DNA of 11,408 nucleotides from JAPHTQ01 sp050295975 (GCA_050295975.1 JBNKQR010000075.1:1-11408), one strand, 5' to 3'. Shown: positions 1-6,586, counted from the stretch's first letter. Numbers and translations: made by a program. Notes: a model not told the origin generated them from the letters alone.

Positions 1-424
1 CGCGCAGCAGGGCGCGGGCCAGCATCACCCGCTGGGTTTCGCCACCGGAGAGGGTGCTCATCTGGGCATCGATCAGGCTTTCAGCGCCCGTCTCCTGCAG
101 TGTTTTTTCCAACTCTGCCTCGCCATGATGCTGGGTCAGGGTGAGGAAGCGGCGCACGGTGAGCGGCAGCACTGGGTCAATATGCAACCACTGTGGTACG
201 TAGCCGACACGGATGCGGGGTAGTTGAGAGATGCTGCCGTGGTTGGGCTTCTGCAGGCCGAGCATCACCTTGAGCAGAGTCGATTTTCCTGCGCCGTTGG
301 GGCCGATGAGGGTGACGATCTCCTTTTCATGGACCGCCAGGTCGATGTGATCGAGCACCATGCGCGAGCCGTAGTGGACGGTGACGCCACGGGCTTCGAT
401 CAGGGCAGGGTGTGACTTACTCAT
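1..424 (-). CDS. znuC: Zinc ABC transporter ATP-binding protein ZnuC (partial, 3' end beyond window)
   Basis: This is the ATPase that powers high-affinity zinc import through the ZnuB permease, using zinc delivered by periplasmic ZnuA. About 141 N-terminal residues are visible. They contain Walker A (GPNGAGKS, residues 41-48), a Q-loop glutamine in VPQ (78) and the ABC signature LSGGE (125-129). Walker B and the switch histidine would lie beyond the left edge. The ATG at 424-422 overlaps the end of zur by 8 bases, so the two are very likely translated from one message. The zinc assignment rests on context: it follows zur and faces znuA. On sequence alone it could be another ABC metal importer (manganese or iron type), but that is unlikely here. 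znuB probably follows outside the window. Confidence 0.93.
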   Translation of the reverse strand, partial: MSKSHPALIEARGVTVHYGSRMVLDHIDLAVHEKEIVTLIGPNGAGKSTLLKVMLGLQKPNHGSISQLPRIRVGYVPQWLHIDPVLPLTVRRFLTLTQHHGEAELEKTLQETGAESLIDAQMSTLSGGETQRVMLARALLR

Positions 425-902
425 TCCGTTGACTCCTGCAGAGGGGGCAGAGACCGCTGATCTCCACGGTCTGTCGTTCGATGGCAAAACCGAGACGATT
501 GGCACTGGCGTCGAGCTGGCTGCTGATTGCAGCCTCGTCCAGTTCGGCTACGTGGTGACATTGGTTGCAGACCAGGAACTGGCCGTGGTGTGGCGTACCG
601 GGTGCGGTGCAGCCGGTGTAGGCATTAAGGCTTTCAATGCGGTGGATCAGCCCATGGGCGAGGAGGAATTCCAGCGCTCGGTAGACGGTGGGCGGGGCGG
701 CTTTAATCCCTGCTTCGCGCAATCTATCCAGGAGTTCGTAGGCACCGACCGGTTTGTGCTCACGCCAGATCAGCTCAAGGATCTGCTGCCGTTGTGGGGT
801 CAGGCGCAGCCCCTGTTCGCTACAGATTGCTTTGGCCTGTTGCAGCGCCTCCTCAACACAGGCGTGGTGGTCATGCGCTTTCGGTGGAAAGGGGGCATTC
901 AT
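417..902 (-). CDS. zur: Zinc uptake regulator Zur (Fur family repressor)
   Basis: This is a Fur-superfamily DNA-binding repressor that senses cytoplasmic zinc. It has 161 residues, close to the usual family length. The N-terminal winged helix includes the recognition segment around PPTVYRALEFL (70-80). The dimerisation domain has the two structural zinc pairs C112/C115 (CNQC) and C152/C155 (CPLC). Likely regulatory-site ligands are H87, C98 and a histidine of the HH pair at 105-106, matching the arrangement known for E. coli Zur. It is the first gene of a leftward unit with znuC and is divergent from znuA. The operator at 930-952 lies just upstream, which implies autoregulation. A perfect TATAAT on the minus strand (945-940) sits about 38 bases before the ATG. 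No strong Shine-Dalgarno is visible; a GGGA lies rather far upstream. Confidence 0.94.
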   Translation of the reverse strand: MNAPFPPKAHDHHACVEEALQQAKAICSEQGLRLTPQRQQILELIWREHKPVGAYELLDRLREAGIKAAPPTVYRALEFLLAHGLIHRIESLNAYTGCTAPGTPHHGQFLVCNQCHHVAELDEAAISSQLDASANRLGFAIERQTVEISGLCPLCRSQRNE

Positions 903-929
903 CGGTTTGCTGGATTCCCAGAATGGTTA

Positions 930-952
930 GATGTGTTACATTATAACATTAC
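930..952. promoter_or_regulatory. Zur box between zur and znuA
   Basis: This 23-base imperfect palindrome is centred on 941. Its core arms TGTTA (934-938) and TAACA (944-948) are perfect inverted repeats. Against the E. coli Zur consensus as I remember it (GAAATGTTATA-N-TATAACATTTC), 8 of 11 positions match on the left and 10 of 11 on the right. It overlaps candidate -10 elements facing both ways, which suits steric repression of zur-znuC and znuA. The position between divergent zur and znuA strengthens the call; binding itself is inferred. Confidence 0.85.
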
Positions 953-968
953 GTTTAATGGACGTCCT
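940..968 (-). promoter_or_regulatory. Candidate zur-znuC promoter
   Basis: A perfect TATAAT -10 hexamer is read on the minus strand at 945-940. A weak -35 candidate (AGGACG, 3 of 6 matches) lies 17 bases upstream at 968-963. The -10 is inside the Zur operator. The predicted transcript start near 933 would give a leader of about 30 bases before the zur ATG. The weak -35 is the main doubt. Confidence 0.45.
942..947 (+). promoter_or_regulatory. Candidate znuA -10 element
   Basis: TATAAC matches the sigma70 -10 consensus at 5 of 6 positions and lies inside the Zur operator, 24 bases before the znuA GTG. No convincing -35 hexamer is seen at the standard spacing, so this is a tentative call. Confidence 0.35.
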
Positions 969-971
969 ACG

Positions 972-1880
972 GTGCGCAAACTTTTCTTTCTACTGCTGAT
1001 GTTCTCCTCTCTTCCGCTGCTGGCGGCTCCACGGGTGGTGGTCTCCATTGCGCCGGTGCACTCTCTGGTAAGTGGTGTAATGGCGGGTGTGGCCGAGCCG
1101 CAGCTGCTAATTCCCCCCGGCGCTTCACCCCACGCCTATGCACTGAAACCCTCCGCTGCCCGCGCCCTGGCGAACGCGCAACTGGTTGTCTGGGTCGGCG
1201 AGGGACTGGAGCCGATGCTGGAAAAGCCGCTCCATTCCCTGGCTGAATCTTCACGGGTCATCGAACTGGCCGGGGTGGAAGGGATGCATCTGCTGGATAA
1301 CCGCGAAGGCGGTGTCTGGGGGGAGGAGCATCACGGCGATACTCATGAAGGGCACGGCCACGGCGAGGTGGATATGCATCTATGGCTGGCGCCGGAGAAT
1401 GCCAGGCGTATTGTTAGTGTCGTTACCACCCAGCTTGTCGAACTGGATAGCGCCAATGCGGCGCACTATCGGCGCAATGCTGCGGTGATGATCAAACGTA
1501 TCGATGCGCTGGAGCAGAAGCTCAAGCTCGATCTGGCTCCGGTGCATAAAATTCCCTACATCGTTTTTCACGACGCCTACCACTATTTTGAGGAGGCGTT
1601 CGATCTCTCTCCTGCTGGGGCCATCTCGGTGAGTCCGGAACGTCAGCCCGGGGCGAAGCGGATTGCGGAGATTCAGCAAGCGATTGCTGAGCGGAAAGCC
1701 TCCTGCGTCTTTAGCGAACCGCAGTTTAAACCGCGCATTGTCATGGTGGTGCTGGAGGGGAGCGGTGCCCGCCACGGTGTGCTCGATCCACTGGGGGCCG
1801 AGCTATCACCGGGTGAGAAGCAGTGGTTTGATTTGATGCAGGGGCTGGCAGATAACCTGAGCGGTTGTCTGCAGCGTTAG
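972..1880 (+). CDS. znuA: Periplasmic zinc-binding protein ZnuA
   Basis: This is the solute-binding component of the ZnuABC zinc importer. From the GTG at 972 it is 302 residues, close to E. coli ZnuA (about 310). A hydrophobic signal peptide (residues 1 to about 18, ending LLA) is followed by a cluster A-I binding protein. The three histidine ligands of the family are visible: H54 in SPHAYALKP, H136 in DMHLWLAPEN and H200 in FHDAYHYF. A histidine-rich loop lies just before H136 (about 118-131), as expected for zinc capture. Two cysteines, C245 and C299 near the C terminus, fit the known ZnuA disulfide. The reading frame is open far upstream through antisense zur, but that part is spurious. 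GTG 972 is the in-frame start next to the signal peptide, with a weak GGA (960-962) as Shine-Dalgarno. Its stop overlaps the hemJ stop tail to tail. Confidence 0.92.
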   Translation: MRKLFFLLLMFSSLPLLAAPRVVVSIAPVHSLVSGVMAGVAEPQLLIPPGASPHAYALKPSAARALANAQLVVWVGEGLEPMLEKPLHSLAESSRVIELAGVEGMHLLDNREGGVWGEEHHGDTHEGHGHGEVDMHLWLAPENARRIVSVVTTQLVELDSANAAHYRRNAAVMIKRIDALEQKLKLDLAPVHKIPYIVFHDAYHYFEEAFDLSPAGAISVSPERQPGAKRIAEIQQAIAERKASCVFSEPQFKPRIVMVVLEGSGARHGVLDPLGAELSPGEKQWFDLMQGLADNLSGCLQR

Positions 1881-2287
1881 AAAGGTTTTACTACAACGAG
1901 GATTGTCACAGCGGTGAGGATCAGCACCGGCGCTTCGTTGAAGAAACGGTAGAACTTGTCACTACGGGTGTTGCGATCCTCGGCGAACATCTTCACCAGT
2001 CGACCGCAGTAGTAGTGATAACCGATGAGGCCGGCGACTAGCAGCAGTTTGGCATGCAACCAGCCACCCTTGAAACCGAAGCCGAGCCATAGCCAGGTGC
2101 CGAAGACCAGCGCCAGTACCGCCAGTGGCGTCATGAAGCGGTAGAGCTTGTGTTCCATTAACTTCAACCGTTCGATCTCCGATTTCTCTGTCGCCATGGC
2201 GTGGTTGACGAAGAGTCGTGGCAGATAGAACAGCCCGGCGAACCAGGAGACGACAAAGATGATGTGGAAGGATTTTACCCAAAGCAT
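1877..2287 (-). CDS. hemJ: Protoporphyrinogen IX oxidase HemJ (UPF0093 family)
   Basis: This integral membrane enzyme oxidises protoporphyrinogen IX to protoporphyrin IX, the penultimate step of haem synthesis, in bacteria lacking HemG or HemY. At 136 residues it has the usual HemJ length, with four hydrophobic segments at roughly 4-24, 51-70, 77-96 and 117-133. The family hallmarks are visible: the opening MLWVKSFHIIF with the conserved histidine H8, the FAGLFYLPRLFV block, and the conserved lysine K80 in WLHAKLLL. A histidine and a lysine at these places are essential in the cyanobacterial enzyme. It starts 3 bases after the tlpA-like stop, with an AAGAG ribosome site inside that gene's end, so the two are almost certainly cotranscribed. 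Its TAA overlaps the znuA TAG by 4 bases on opposite strands. Confidence 0.9.
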   Translation of the reverse strand: MLWVKSFHIIFVVSWFAGLFYLPRLFVNHAMATEKSEIERLKLMEHKLYRFMTPLAVLALVFGTWLWLGFGFKGGWLHAKLLLVAGLIGYHYYCGRLVKMFAEDRNTRSDKFYRFFNEAPVLILTAVTILVVVKPF

Positions 2288-2290
2288 TGC

Positions 2291-2800
2291 TTAACTCTTT
2301 TTTGTAAGCATCGCGACGATGCGGTTGTGTAGTGCGTTCATGTCCATCTCGCCCAGCTTCTGCTGCACGATGAGTCCCTCAGGAGAGATGAGAAAAGTGG
2401 TCGGTGTCAGTTTGACGTCGCCAAAGGCGATCGCCGCTTCACCACCGCGATCCAGCGCCACTTTGTACGGTGGTTTTTTAATCTTGATCATCTCGCGCAC
2501 CTGCTGCTCCGGATCGTAGGCCATCGCCAGGGCAATCATCTCTAGTCCACGCGGTGCCAACTCCTTGTACAACTCGGCCAGGTGCGGCATCTCCTTAACA
2601 CAACCGGGGCAGGTGGTGGCCCAGAAGGTGACCAGCACCGGACGACCCTGCAGTGATTTCAGATCGATCTGCTTGCCTTCCAGAGTGGTGACGCTGATGT
2701 CCGGCGCCTGTTTCATTCCATCCGGTGTGAACCAGATGAAGGTGAGCAGGCCGATCAGGGCGAGGACGAAGATGGCTGTGGCGATCTCTTTAATTTTCAT
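2291..2800 (-). CDS. Membrane-anchored TlpA/ResA-type thiol-disulfide oxidoreductase
   Basis: This is a thioredoxin-fold protein predicted to face the periplasm. In its 169 residues, an uncleaved signal anchor (about 5-24) is followed by a thioredoxin domain with active-site CPGC (C64 and C67 in FWATTCPGCVKEMP) and the cis-proline loop TPTTFLI (P133). The AhpC/TSA-like start (APDISVTTLEGKQIDL) is typical of TlpA, ResA and CcmG relatives, which usually reduce cytochrome c haem-binding cysteines or other envelope disulfides. The substrate cannot be told from sequence. It sits 45 bases after the ClC gene and 3 bases before hemJ, so a link to haem or cytochrome maturation is possible but inferred. 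A GAG ribosome site lies 7 bases before the ATG. Confidence 0.88.
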   Translation of the reverse strand: MKIKEIATAIFVLALIGLLTFIWFTPDGMKQAPDISVTTLEGKQIDLKSLQGRPVLVTFWATTCPGCVKEMPHLAELYKELAPRGLEMIALAMAYDPEQQVREMIKIKKPPYKVALDRGGEAAIAFGDVKLTPTTFLISPEGLIVQQKLGEMDMNALHNRIVAMLTKKS

Positions 2801-2839
2801 GGGTAGCTCGTTATTTGTAATTGGGTGAAGTGTAGCGGC

Positions 2840-2859
2840 ATTCGTCTAGCGCGACGAAT
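2840..2859 (-). other. Stem-loop across the ClC gene stop codon
   Basis: ATTCGTC (2840-2846) and GACGAAT (2853-2859) form a perfect 7-bp inverted repeat around a 6-base loop. The ClC stop codon (2848-2846) straddles the loop and one arm. No U-tract follows on the minus strand, so it is not a classical terminator. It might be an attenuator, an mRNA-end stabiliser or chance. Confidence 0.35.
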
Positions 2860-4210
2860 CGCTTCTCTCACTCTCAGCTTTGTCTGGTTCAGCGGGATTT
2901 GGTTCCTCAGCACGCAGACGGTCAAGAAATCCTTGCGCCAGGGAGCGGTAGATCGGTTCGTGGCAGATCATTTTGGAAGCACCGAAGGCGATAAAGGAGG
3001 TGGCCATGAGCGGTAGCACCATGGCGTGGTTGTCGGTCATCTCCATCACGATGACAAAGGCGGTGATCGGTGTCTGCACCACCCCGGCAAAGTAGGCCAC
3101 CATGGTGAGGATGACGATAGCCTGCACCTCTGGGCCAGAGAAAAATTGCGCCATCACTGCGCCAAGACCTGCACCGGTGGCGAGTGAAGGGGCGAAGATG
3201 CCGCCGGGGATGCCGCTTAGGTAGGAGGCGACGGTGGCGATGATCTTGAGGAAGGGGAAGGCGTTGTTCACCTCGCCGCTGCCGGTAATAACTGCCTGGG
3301 CCTCCGGGTAGCCGGTACCGTAGACCGAGCCGCCGGAGAGGATTCCGGCGATGGCAACAACCAAACCACATGCGGCAGGCACCAGTATCGGCCACTTCGT
3401 CAGGTGGGGGGCGATCCAGCGCGAACCACTGACCAGCATGCGGGCGAAGAGACCGCCGAGCATGCCGCCGCAGACACCAACTACCGGTACGACGATCCAG
3501 CTACTGCCCAGTTGTAGCGAGGCGTGGCTGGTTCCGAAATAGGTGTAGTTGCCGAGGATCGCTAGGGCAGTGATACCGGCGATAACCACTGCGGTGAGCA
3601 TGGTGCCGCTGCTCCGCTCTTCAAAACTGCGGGCCATCTCCTCAATGGCAAAGACGATCCCCGCCAGCGGGGTGTTGAAGGCGGCGGCGATCCCTGCTGC
3701 GCCACCGGCGATGATCAGGCTCTTGTCCAGATAGTGGCGCGGGAAGTGGGCGAGCTGCCCCACCGAGTACATGATCGATGCACCGATGTGGACGGTCGGC
3801 CCTTCGCGTCCAATTGAGGCACCGCAGAGCAGTCCGAGCAAAGTAAGCAGGATTTTGCCGAAGGCGATGCGCAGTGAGAGCACTGCGCTACGTAGGTGAT
3901 GCATTTGCGGTGGAATGTCCAGCGCAGCGATGGCCTGGGGGATGCCGCTGCCCTGGGCGCCGGGGAAGAAGCGGCGCGTCATCCAGGCAATGGCCGCTAG
4001 ACCAAGAGGGGTGATCAGTAATGGTAGATAGGGATATTCCGCTTCCATTTGTCGGAACAGGTGGCCCGCCTCTTCACTACCGAGAGCGAACAGCGCGGAG
4101 ACCAGGCCGACCAACAATGCGCCGCCCCAGAAGACGATACGGGCAAGCCAGTCATTGGGGGTAAACAGGCTCCGCAGTGAGAGTTTGAGATTGTTGAGTG
4201 TGGCGCGCAT
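2846..4210 (-). CDS. clcA: ClC-family H+/Cl- antiporter (ClcA-like)
   Basis: This 454-residue integral membrane protein belongs to the chloride channel/transporter family. The three selectivity-filter motifs are intact: GSGIPQ (87-92), GREGPTVH (134-141) and GIFAP (337-341). The gating glutamate E136 and the inner proton-pathway glutamate E191 (second E in AIEEM) are both present. The C-terminal tyrosine Y421 in EPIYRSLA corresponds to the E. coli chloride-coordinating tyrosine. Having both glutamates points to a proton-coupled exchanger rather than a channel, useful in acid resistance or charge compensation. There is no CBS domain; the protein ends in a charged, probably disordered tail of about 25 residues. 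It is divergent from argC and lies upstream of the tlpA-like and hemJ genes, perhaps as the first gene of the same unit. No clear Shine-Dalgarno precedes the ATG. Confidence 0.92.
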   Translation of the reverse strand: MRATLNNLKLSLRSLFTPNDWLARIVFWGGALLVGLVSALFALGSEEAGHLFRQMEAEYPYLPLLITPLGLAAIAWMTRRFFPGAQGSGIPQAIAALDIPPQMHHLRSAVLSLRIAFGKILLTLLGLLCGASIGREGPTVHIGASIMYSVGQLAHFPRHYLDKSLIIAGGAAGIAAAFNTPLAGIVFAIEEMARSFEERSSGTMLTAVVIAGITALAILGNYTYFGTSHASLQLGSSWIVVPVVGVCGGMLGGLFARMLVSGSRWIAPHLTKWPILVPAACGLVVAIAGILSGGSVYGTGYPEAQAVITGSGEVNNAFPFLKIIATVASYLSGIPGGIFAPSLATGAGLGAVMAQFFSGPEVQAIVILTMVAYFAGVVQTPITAFVIVMEMTDNHAMVLPLMATSFIAFGASKMICHEPIYRSLAQGFLDRLRAEEPNPAEPDKAESERSDSSR

Positions 4211-4251
4211 GGCTGTTCGGAACTGTTTTTTGCTCTGTGGTGGAAGTGCGC

Positions 4252-4280
4252 ATTATGCCAGAGCGGGGAATGACTGTCGT
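4252..4280 (-). promoter_or_regulatory. Candidate promoter for the ClC gene
   Basis: On the minus strand, ACGACA (4280-4275, 4 of 6 matches) and CATAAT (4257-4252, 5 of 6) are separated by 17 bases. This places transcription start about 35 bases before the ClC ATG. It lies within the 152-base divergent gap to argC. Called by eye only. Confidence 0.35.
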
Positions 4281-4323
4281 TGTTACCGAGCATGCGGGGC
4301 TTTCGCTTTGCAGTGGCACGCTT

Positions 4324-4329
4324 TATTAT
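4324..4329 (+). promoter_or_regulatory. Candidate argC -10 element
   Basis: TATTAT matches the -10 consensus at 5 of 6 positions, 33 bases before the argC ATG. The hexamer at standard -35 spacing (4301-4306) is poor, so either another factor assists or this is coincidence. No ARG-box-like palindrome is obvious in the gap. Confidence 0.22.
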
Positions 4330-4362
4330 CAATTTCTTTCGGCTTGCAGGTTGCATAGATAG

Positions 4363-5394
4363 ATGGTCAAGGTCGGTATTGTTGGAGGGACCGGTTACAC
4401 CGGTGTTGAATTGCTACGTCTGCTGGCGTCGCATCCCCGAGTTGAACTGCACATGATTACCTCCCGTTCGGAAGAGGGGATGGCGGTCGCCGATATGTAT
4501 CCCAATCTGCGAGGTCATGTGGATCTGAAGTTCAGTGCGCCCGATACCGAACAGCTCAAGCAGTGCGATGTGGTGTTCTTCGCTACGCCCAACGGTGTTG
4601 CCATGACACAGGTGCGGGAGCTGCTCGATGCCGGGGTGAAGGTGATCGATCTGGCGGCCGATTTTCGCATCAAGGATATCGATGTATGGCAGCAGTGGTA
4701 CGGTATGGAACACGCCTGCCCCGATCTGGTGACGGAAGCGGTTTACGGTTTACCGGAAATTAATCGCGATGCGATACGGGTCGCAAAACTGGTCGCCAAC
4801 CCCGGTTGCTATCCCACAGCGGTGACGTTAGGCTTCCTGCCACTGTTGGAGGAGGGGCTGGTCAAACTCGACGGACTCGTCGCCGATTGTAAGTCTGGCG
4901 CCAGCGGCGCTGGGCGTGGAGCCAATGTCGCCACCCTGCATTGTGAGGTGGACGGTAGCTTTAAGGCCTACGGCGTTGCCGGTCATCGGCATCTGCCGGA
5001 GATCAGCGAAAAGCTGGGACTCGTTGCCAGCGAGTCGGTGGGACTCACTTTCGTGCCTCATCTGTTACCGATGATTCGCGGTATCCACGCCACCCTCTAT
5101 GCCAACTTGAATGATTCATCAGTGGATCTGCAGGCGTTGTTTGAACAGCGTTATGCGGAGGAGCCTTTTGTCGATGTTCTGCCCCCCGGCTCACACCCGG
5201 AGACGCGCAGTGTGCGTGGCGGCAATATGTGTCGTATCGCACTGCATCGGCCACAGGGTGGTGACACCCTGGTGGTGTTGTCGGTGATCGACAATCTAGT
5301 CAAGGGTGCGGCAGGACAGGCCGTGCAGAATATGAACATTATGTTTGGAATGGATGAGAGAAACGGTTTGGATATGATTTCGGTATTGCCATGA
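4363..5394 (+). CDS. argC: N-acetyl-gamma-glutamyl-phosphate reductase ArgC
   Basis: This cytoplasmic enzyme reduces N-acetylglutamyl-5-phosphate with NADPH to the semialdehyde, the third step of arginine and ornithine biosynthesis. Its 343 residues match the long type 1 ArgC family. The Rossmann loop GGTGYTG spans residues 8-14. The catalytic cysteine is C149 in NPGCYPTA, and the substrate-binding region GASGAGRGA follows. HRHLPEI and PHLLPMIRG are further typical blocks. It is divergent from the ClC gene. Its last four bases (ATGA) contain the start of the next gene, implying translational coupling. The ribosome site is weak (CAGG at 4347-4350). Confidence 0.96.
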   Translation: MVKVGIVGGTGYTGVELLRLLASHPRVELHMITSRSEEGMAVADMYPNLRGHVDLKFSAPDTEQLKQCDVVFFATPNGVAMTQVRELLDAGVKVIDLAADFRIKDIDVWQQWYGMEHACPDLVTEAVYGLPEINRDAIRVAKLVANPGCYPTAVTLGFLPLLEEGLVKLDGLVADCKSGASGAGRGANVATLHCEVDGSFKAYGVAGHRHLPEISEKLGLVASESVGLTFVPHLLPMIRGIHATLYANLNDSSVDLQALFEQRYAEEPFVDVLPPGSHPETRSVRGGNMCRIALHRPQGGDTLVVLSVIDNLVKGAAGQAVQNMNIMFGMDERNGLDMISVLP

Positions 5395-6104
5395 GTCATC
5401 GCGTTGTCAGGGCACGCCCACGTTGGCAGTTGATATCGTTCCAGGTTGGTGCTGCCCTGGCGGTAATTCTCACCGCCTGGGGTATGTATGAGTATGGGCG
5501 CAGCGATGGCGGCTACGATGTGGTTGCCGCATTCGATCAACGCCAGAAATTACAGGATGAACTGGATAGCAGCTACAAGACCAATAACCAGTTGCGCGAA
5601 CAGATGGCGGTACTGGAGCGCAGTAGTCAGATCGAGCAGGAGGCCTACAAGCAACTGGAAGGTACCGTAAATGGCTTGCAGGATGAGATCCTGGAGCTGA
5701 AGGAGGAGCTGGCTTTCTATCGCGGTATCGTTTCGCCGGGTGATGCCCGAACCGGGCTAAATCTGCAAACCTTTGAACTCTCACCTACCCTTATTGAACG
5801 TAAATACCGCTACAAGCTGGTACTGACTCAGGTGTTGAGTAATGGAGTTGTCGCCTATGGCAACATCTCCTTCTCTGTGGAAGGAAGTAAGGAAGGACAG
5901 CCGGTGGAGTACACTCTGGCGCAGCTCAGTGATAATACGGGTGAGTTGCGTTTTCGTTTCAAATATTTCCAGTCATTTGAAGGGGATATTTCCTTGCCAG
6001 AAGGATTTATCCCCAGTAAGGTCAATCTGGTGGTGAAGCCGAAAAGCCGAAAGCACAAGCAGTTGACCGAGTCCATCAACTGGATGATTCAGGAGAACCG
6101 ATAG
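5391..6104 (+). CDS. Single-pass membrane coiled-coil protein (probably DUF6776)
   Basis: No experimentally known function is recognised. The 237-residue protein has a short basic cytoplasmic N terminus (1 to about 12), one membrane segment (about 13-32), a heptad-rich coiled coil (about 45-110) and a C-terminal domain of alternating beta-like segments (about 122-228) ending in a basic stretch. The layout is that of an inner-membrane protein with a periplasmic domain. It resembles the protein found between argC and a bactofilin gene in Pseudomonas, which I recall as DUF6776. It starts within the argC stop (ATGA), and the bactofilin ribosome site lies inside its 3' end, so the three genes look cotranscribed. 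A role as membrane partner or adaptor for the bactofilin is inference from adjacency. Confidence 0.8.
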   Translation: MSHRVVRARPRWQLISFQVGAALAVILTAWGMYEYGRSDGGYDVVAAFDQRQKLQDELDSSYKTNNQLREQMAVLERSSQIEQEAYKQLEGTVNGLQDEILELKEELAFYRGIVSPGDARTGLNLQTFELSPTLIERKYRYKLVLTQVLSNGVVAYGNISFSVEGSKEGQPVEYTLAQLSDNTGELRFRFKYFQSFEGDISLPEGFIPSKVNLVVKPKSRKHKQLTESINWMIQENR

Positions 6105-6106
6105 TC

Positions 6107-6553
6107 ATGTTTGGAAGCAAGCAAAAGCCCGCCCCAATGAGCAAAAGTACCAAGATCGATACCCTGATTGGGCAGAATTCCGAGCTGCACGGAGACGTGA
6201 TTTTCAGCGGTGGCCTGCATGTCGATGGAGTGATCAAAGGAAACGTCTACGCAGAAAGCGATAGCGGCTCTATCCTCAGCGTTAGTGAGCGTGGCCTCAT
6301 TGAAGGAGAGGTCCGGGTGCCCAATATCATCCTTAACGGCAGCGTTAATGGCGACGTCCATGCGGCGGAGCACATTGAGCTGGCGGAGAATGCCAAGGTT
6401 ACCGGTAACGTCTACTACAAGCTGATCGAGATGGTGCGTGGTTCCGAAGTCAACGGCAACCTGGTGCATCGCGGTGACAAAGCGCAGGACTTCCTGCCAG
6501 GACCGAACCACGACCAGTCTGCCGCCAAGGCGGATGCCGAGTCTAAATCTTGA
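6107..6553 (+). CDS. Bactofilin family polymer-forming cytoskeletal protein
   Basis: Bactofilins self-assemble without nucleotide into filaments that scaffold cell-wall enzymes and local cell shape. This 148-residue protein has the single bactofilin domain (about 21-128), with the repeating short beta-helix pattern (SELHGDVIFSGGLHVDGVIKGNV, broken here only for illustration) and regularly spaced glycines and valines. It is flanked by a short N-terminal tail and a polar C-terminal tail (about 129-148), both probably disordered. A good ribosome site, AGGAGA (6091-6096), sits 10 bases before the ATG inside the preceding gene. Adjacency to the membrane coiled-coil gene and nearness to an M23 endopeptidase recall the Helicobacter CcmA-Csd shape system, where a bactofilin is tied to M23 peptidases. 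The specific role here is unknown. Confidence 0.9.
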   Translation: MFGSKQKPAPMSKSTKIDTLIGQNSELHGDVIFSGGLHVDGVIKGNVYAESDSGSILSVSERGLIEGEVRVPNIILNGSVNGDVHAAEHIELAENAKVTGNVYYKLIEMVRGSEVNGNLVHRGDKAQDFLPGPNHDQSAAKADAESKS

Positions 6554-6564
6554 CTAAATGCCTC

Positions 6565-6586
6565 GGGTTATGCTACTTAGCATCCC
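6565..6586. repeat. Imperfect palindrome upstream of erpA
   Basis: The 62-base gap between the bactofilin and erpA holds ATGCTA (6570-6575), a 2-base centre and TAGCAT (6578-6583). Outer GGG (6565-6567) and CCC (6584-6586) extend it, with a TT bulge on the left. It could be an operator for an iron-sulfur regulator, a weak hairpin separating the two genes, or chance. It does not clearly match the IscR consensus. Confidence 0.35.

Noticed and set aside
967..1254. Open frame of 95 codons antisense to znuA
   Set aside because: It lies wholly under a well-supported znuA, has no family resemblance and looks like a reading-frame shadow.
1323..1365. Histidine-codon repeat in znuA as a possible DNA repeat
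   Set aside because: The pattern is explained by the histidine-rich metal-binding loop usual in ZnuA.
1380..1775. Open frame of 131 codons antisense to znuA
   Set aside because: No recognisable domain or ribosome site; it mirrors the coding strand of znuA.
4015..4356. Minus-strand frame across the ClC start and the divergent gap
   Set aside because: It is out of frame with the conserved ClC protein and has a low-complexity basic start; no family match is seen.
6089..6511. Open frame of 140 codons antisense to the bactofilin
   Set aside because: The repetitive beta-helix composition of the bactofilin keeps the opposite frame open; there is no independent support.
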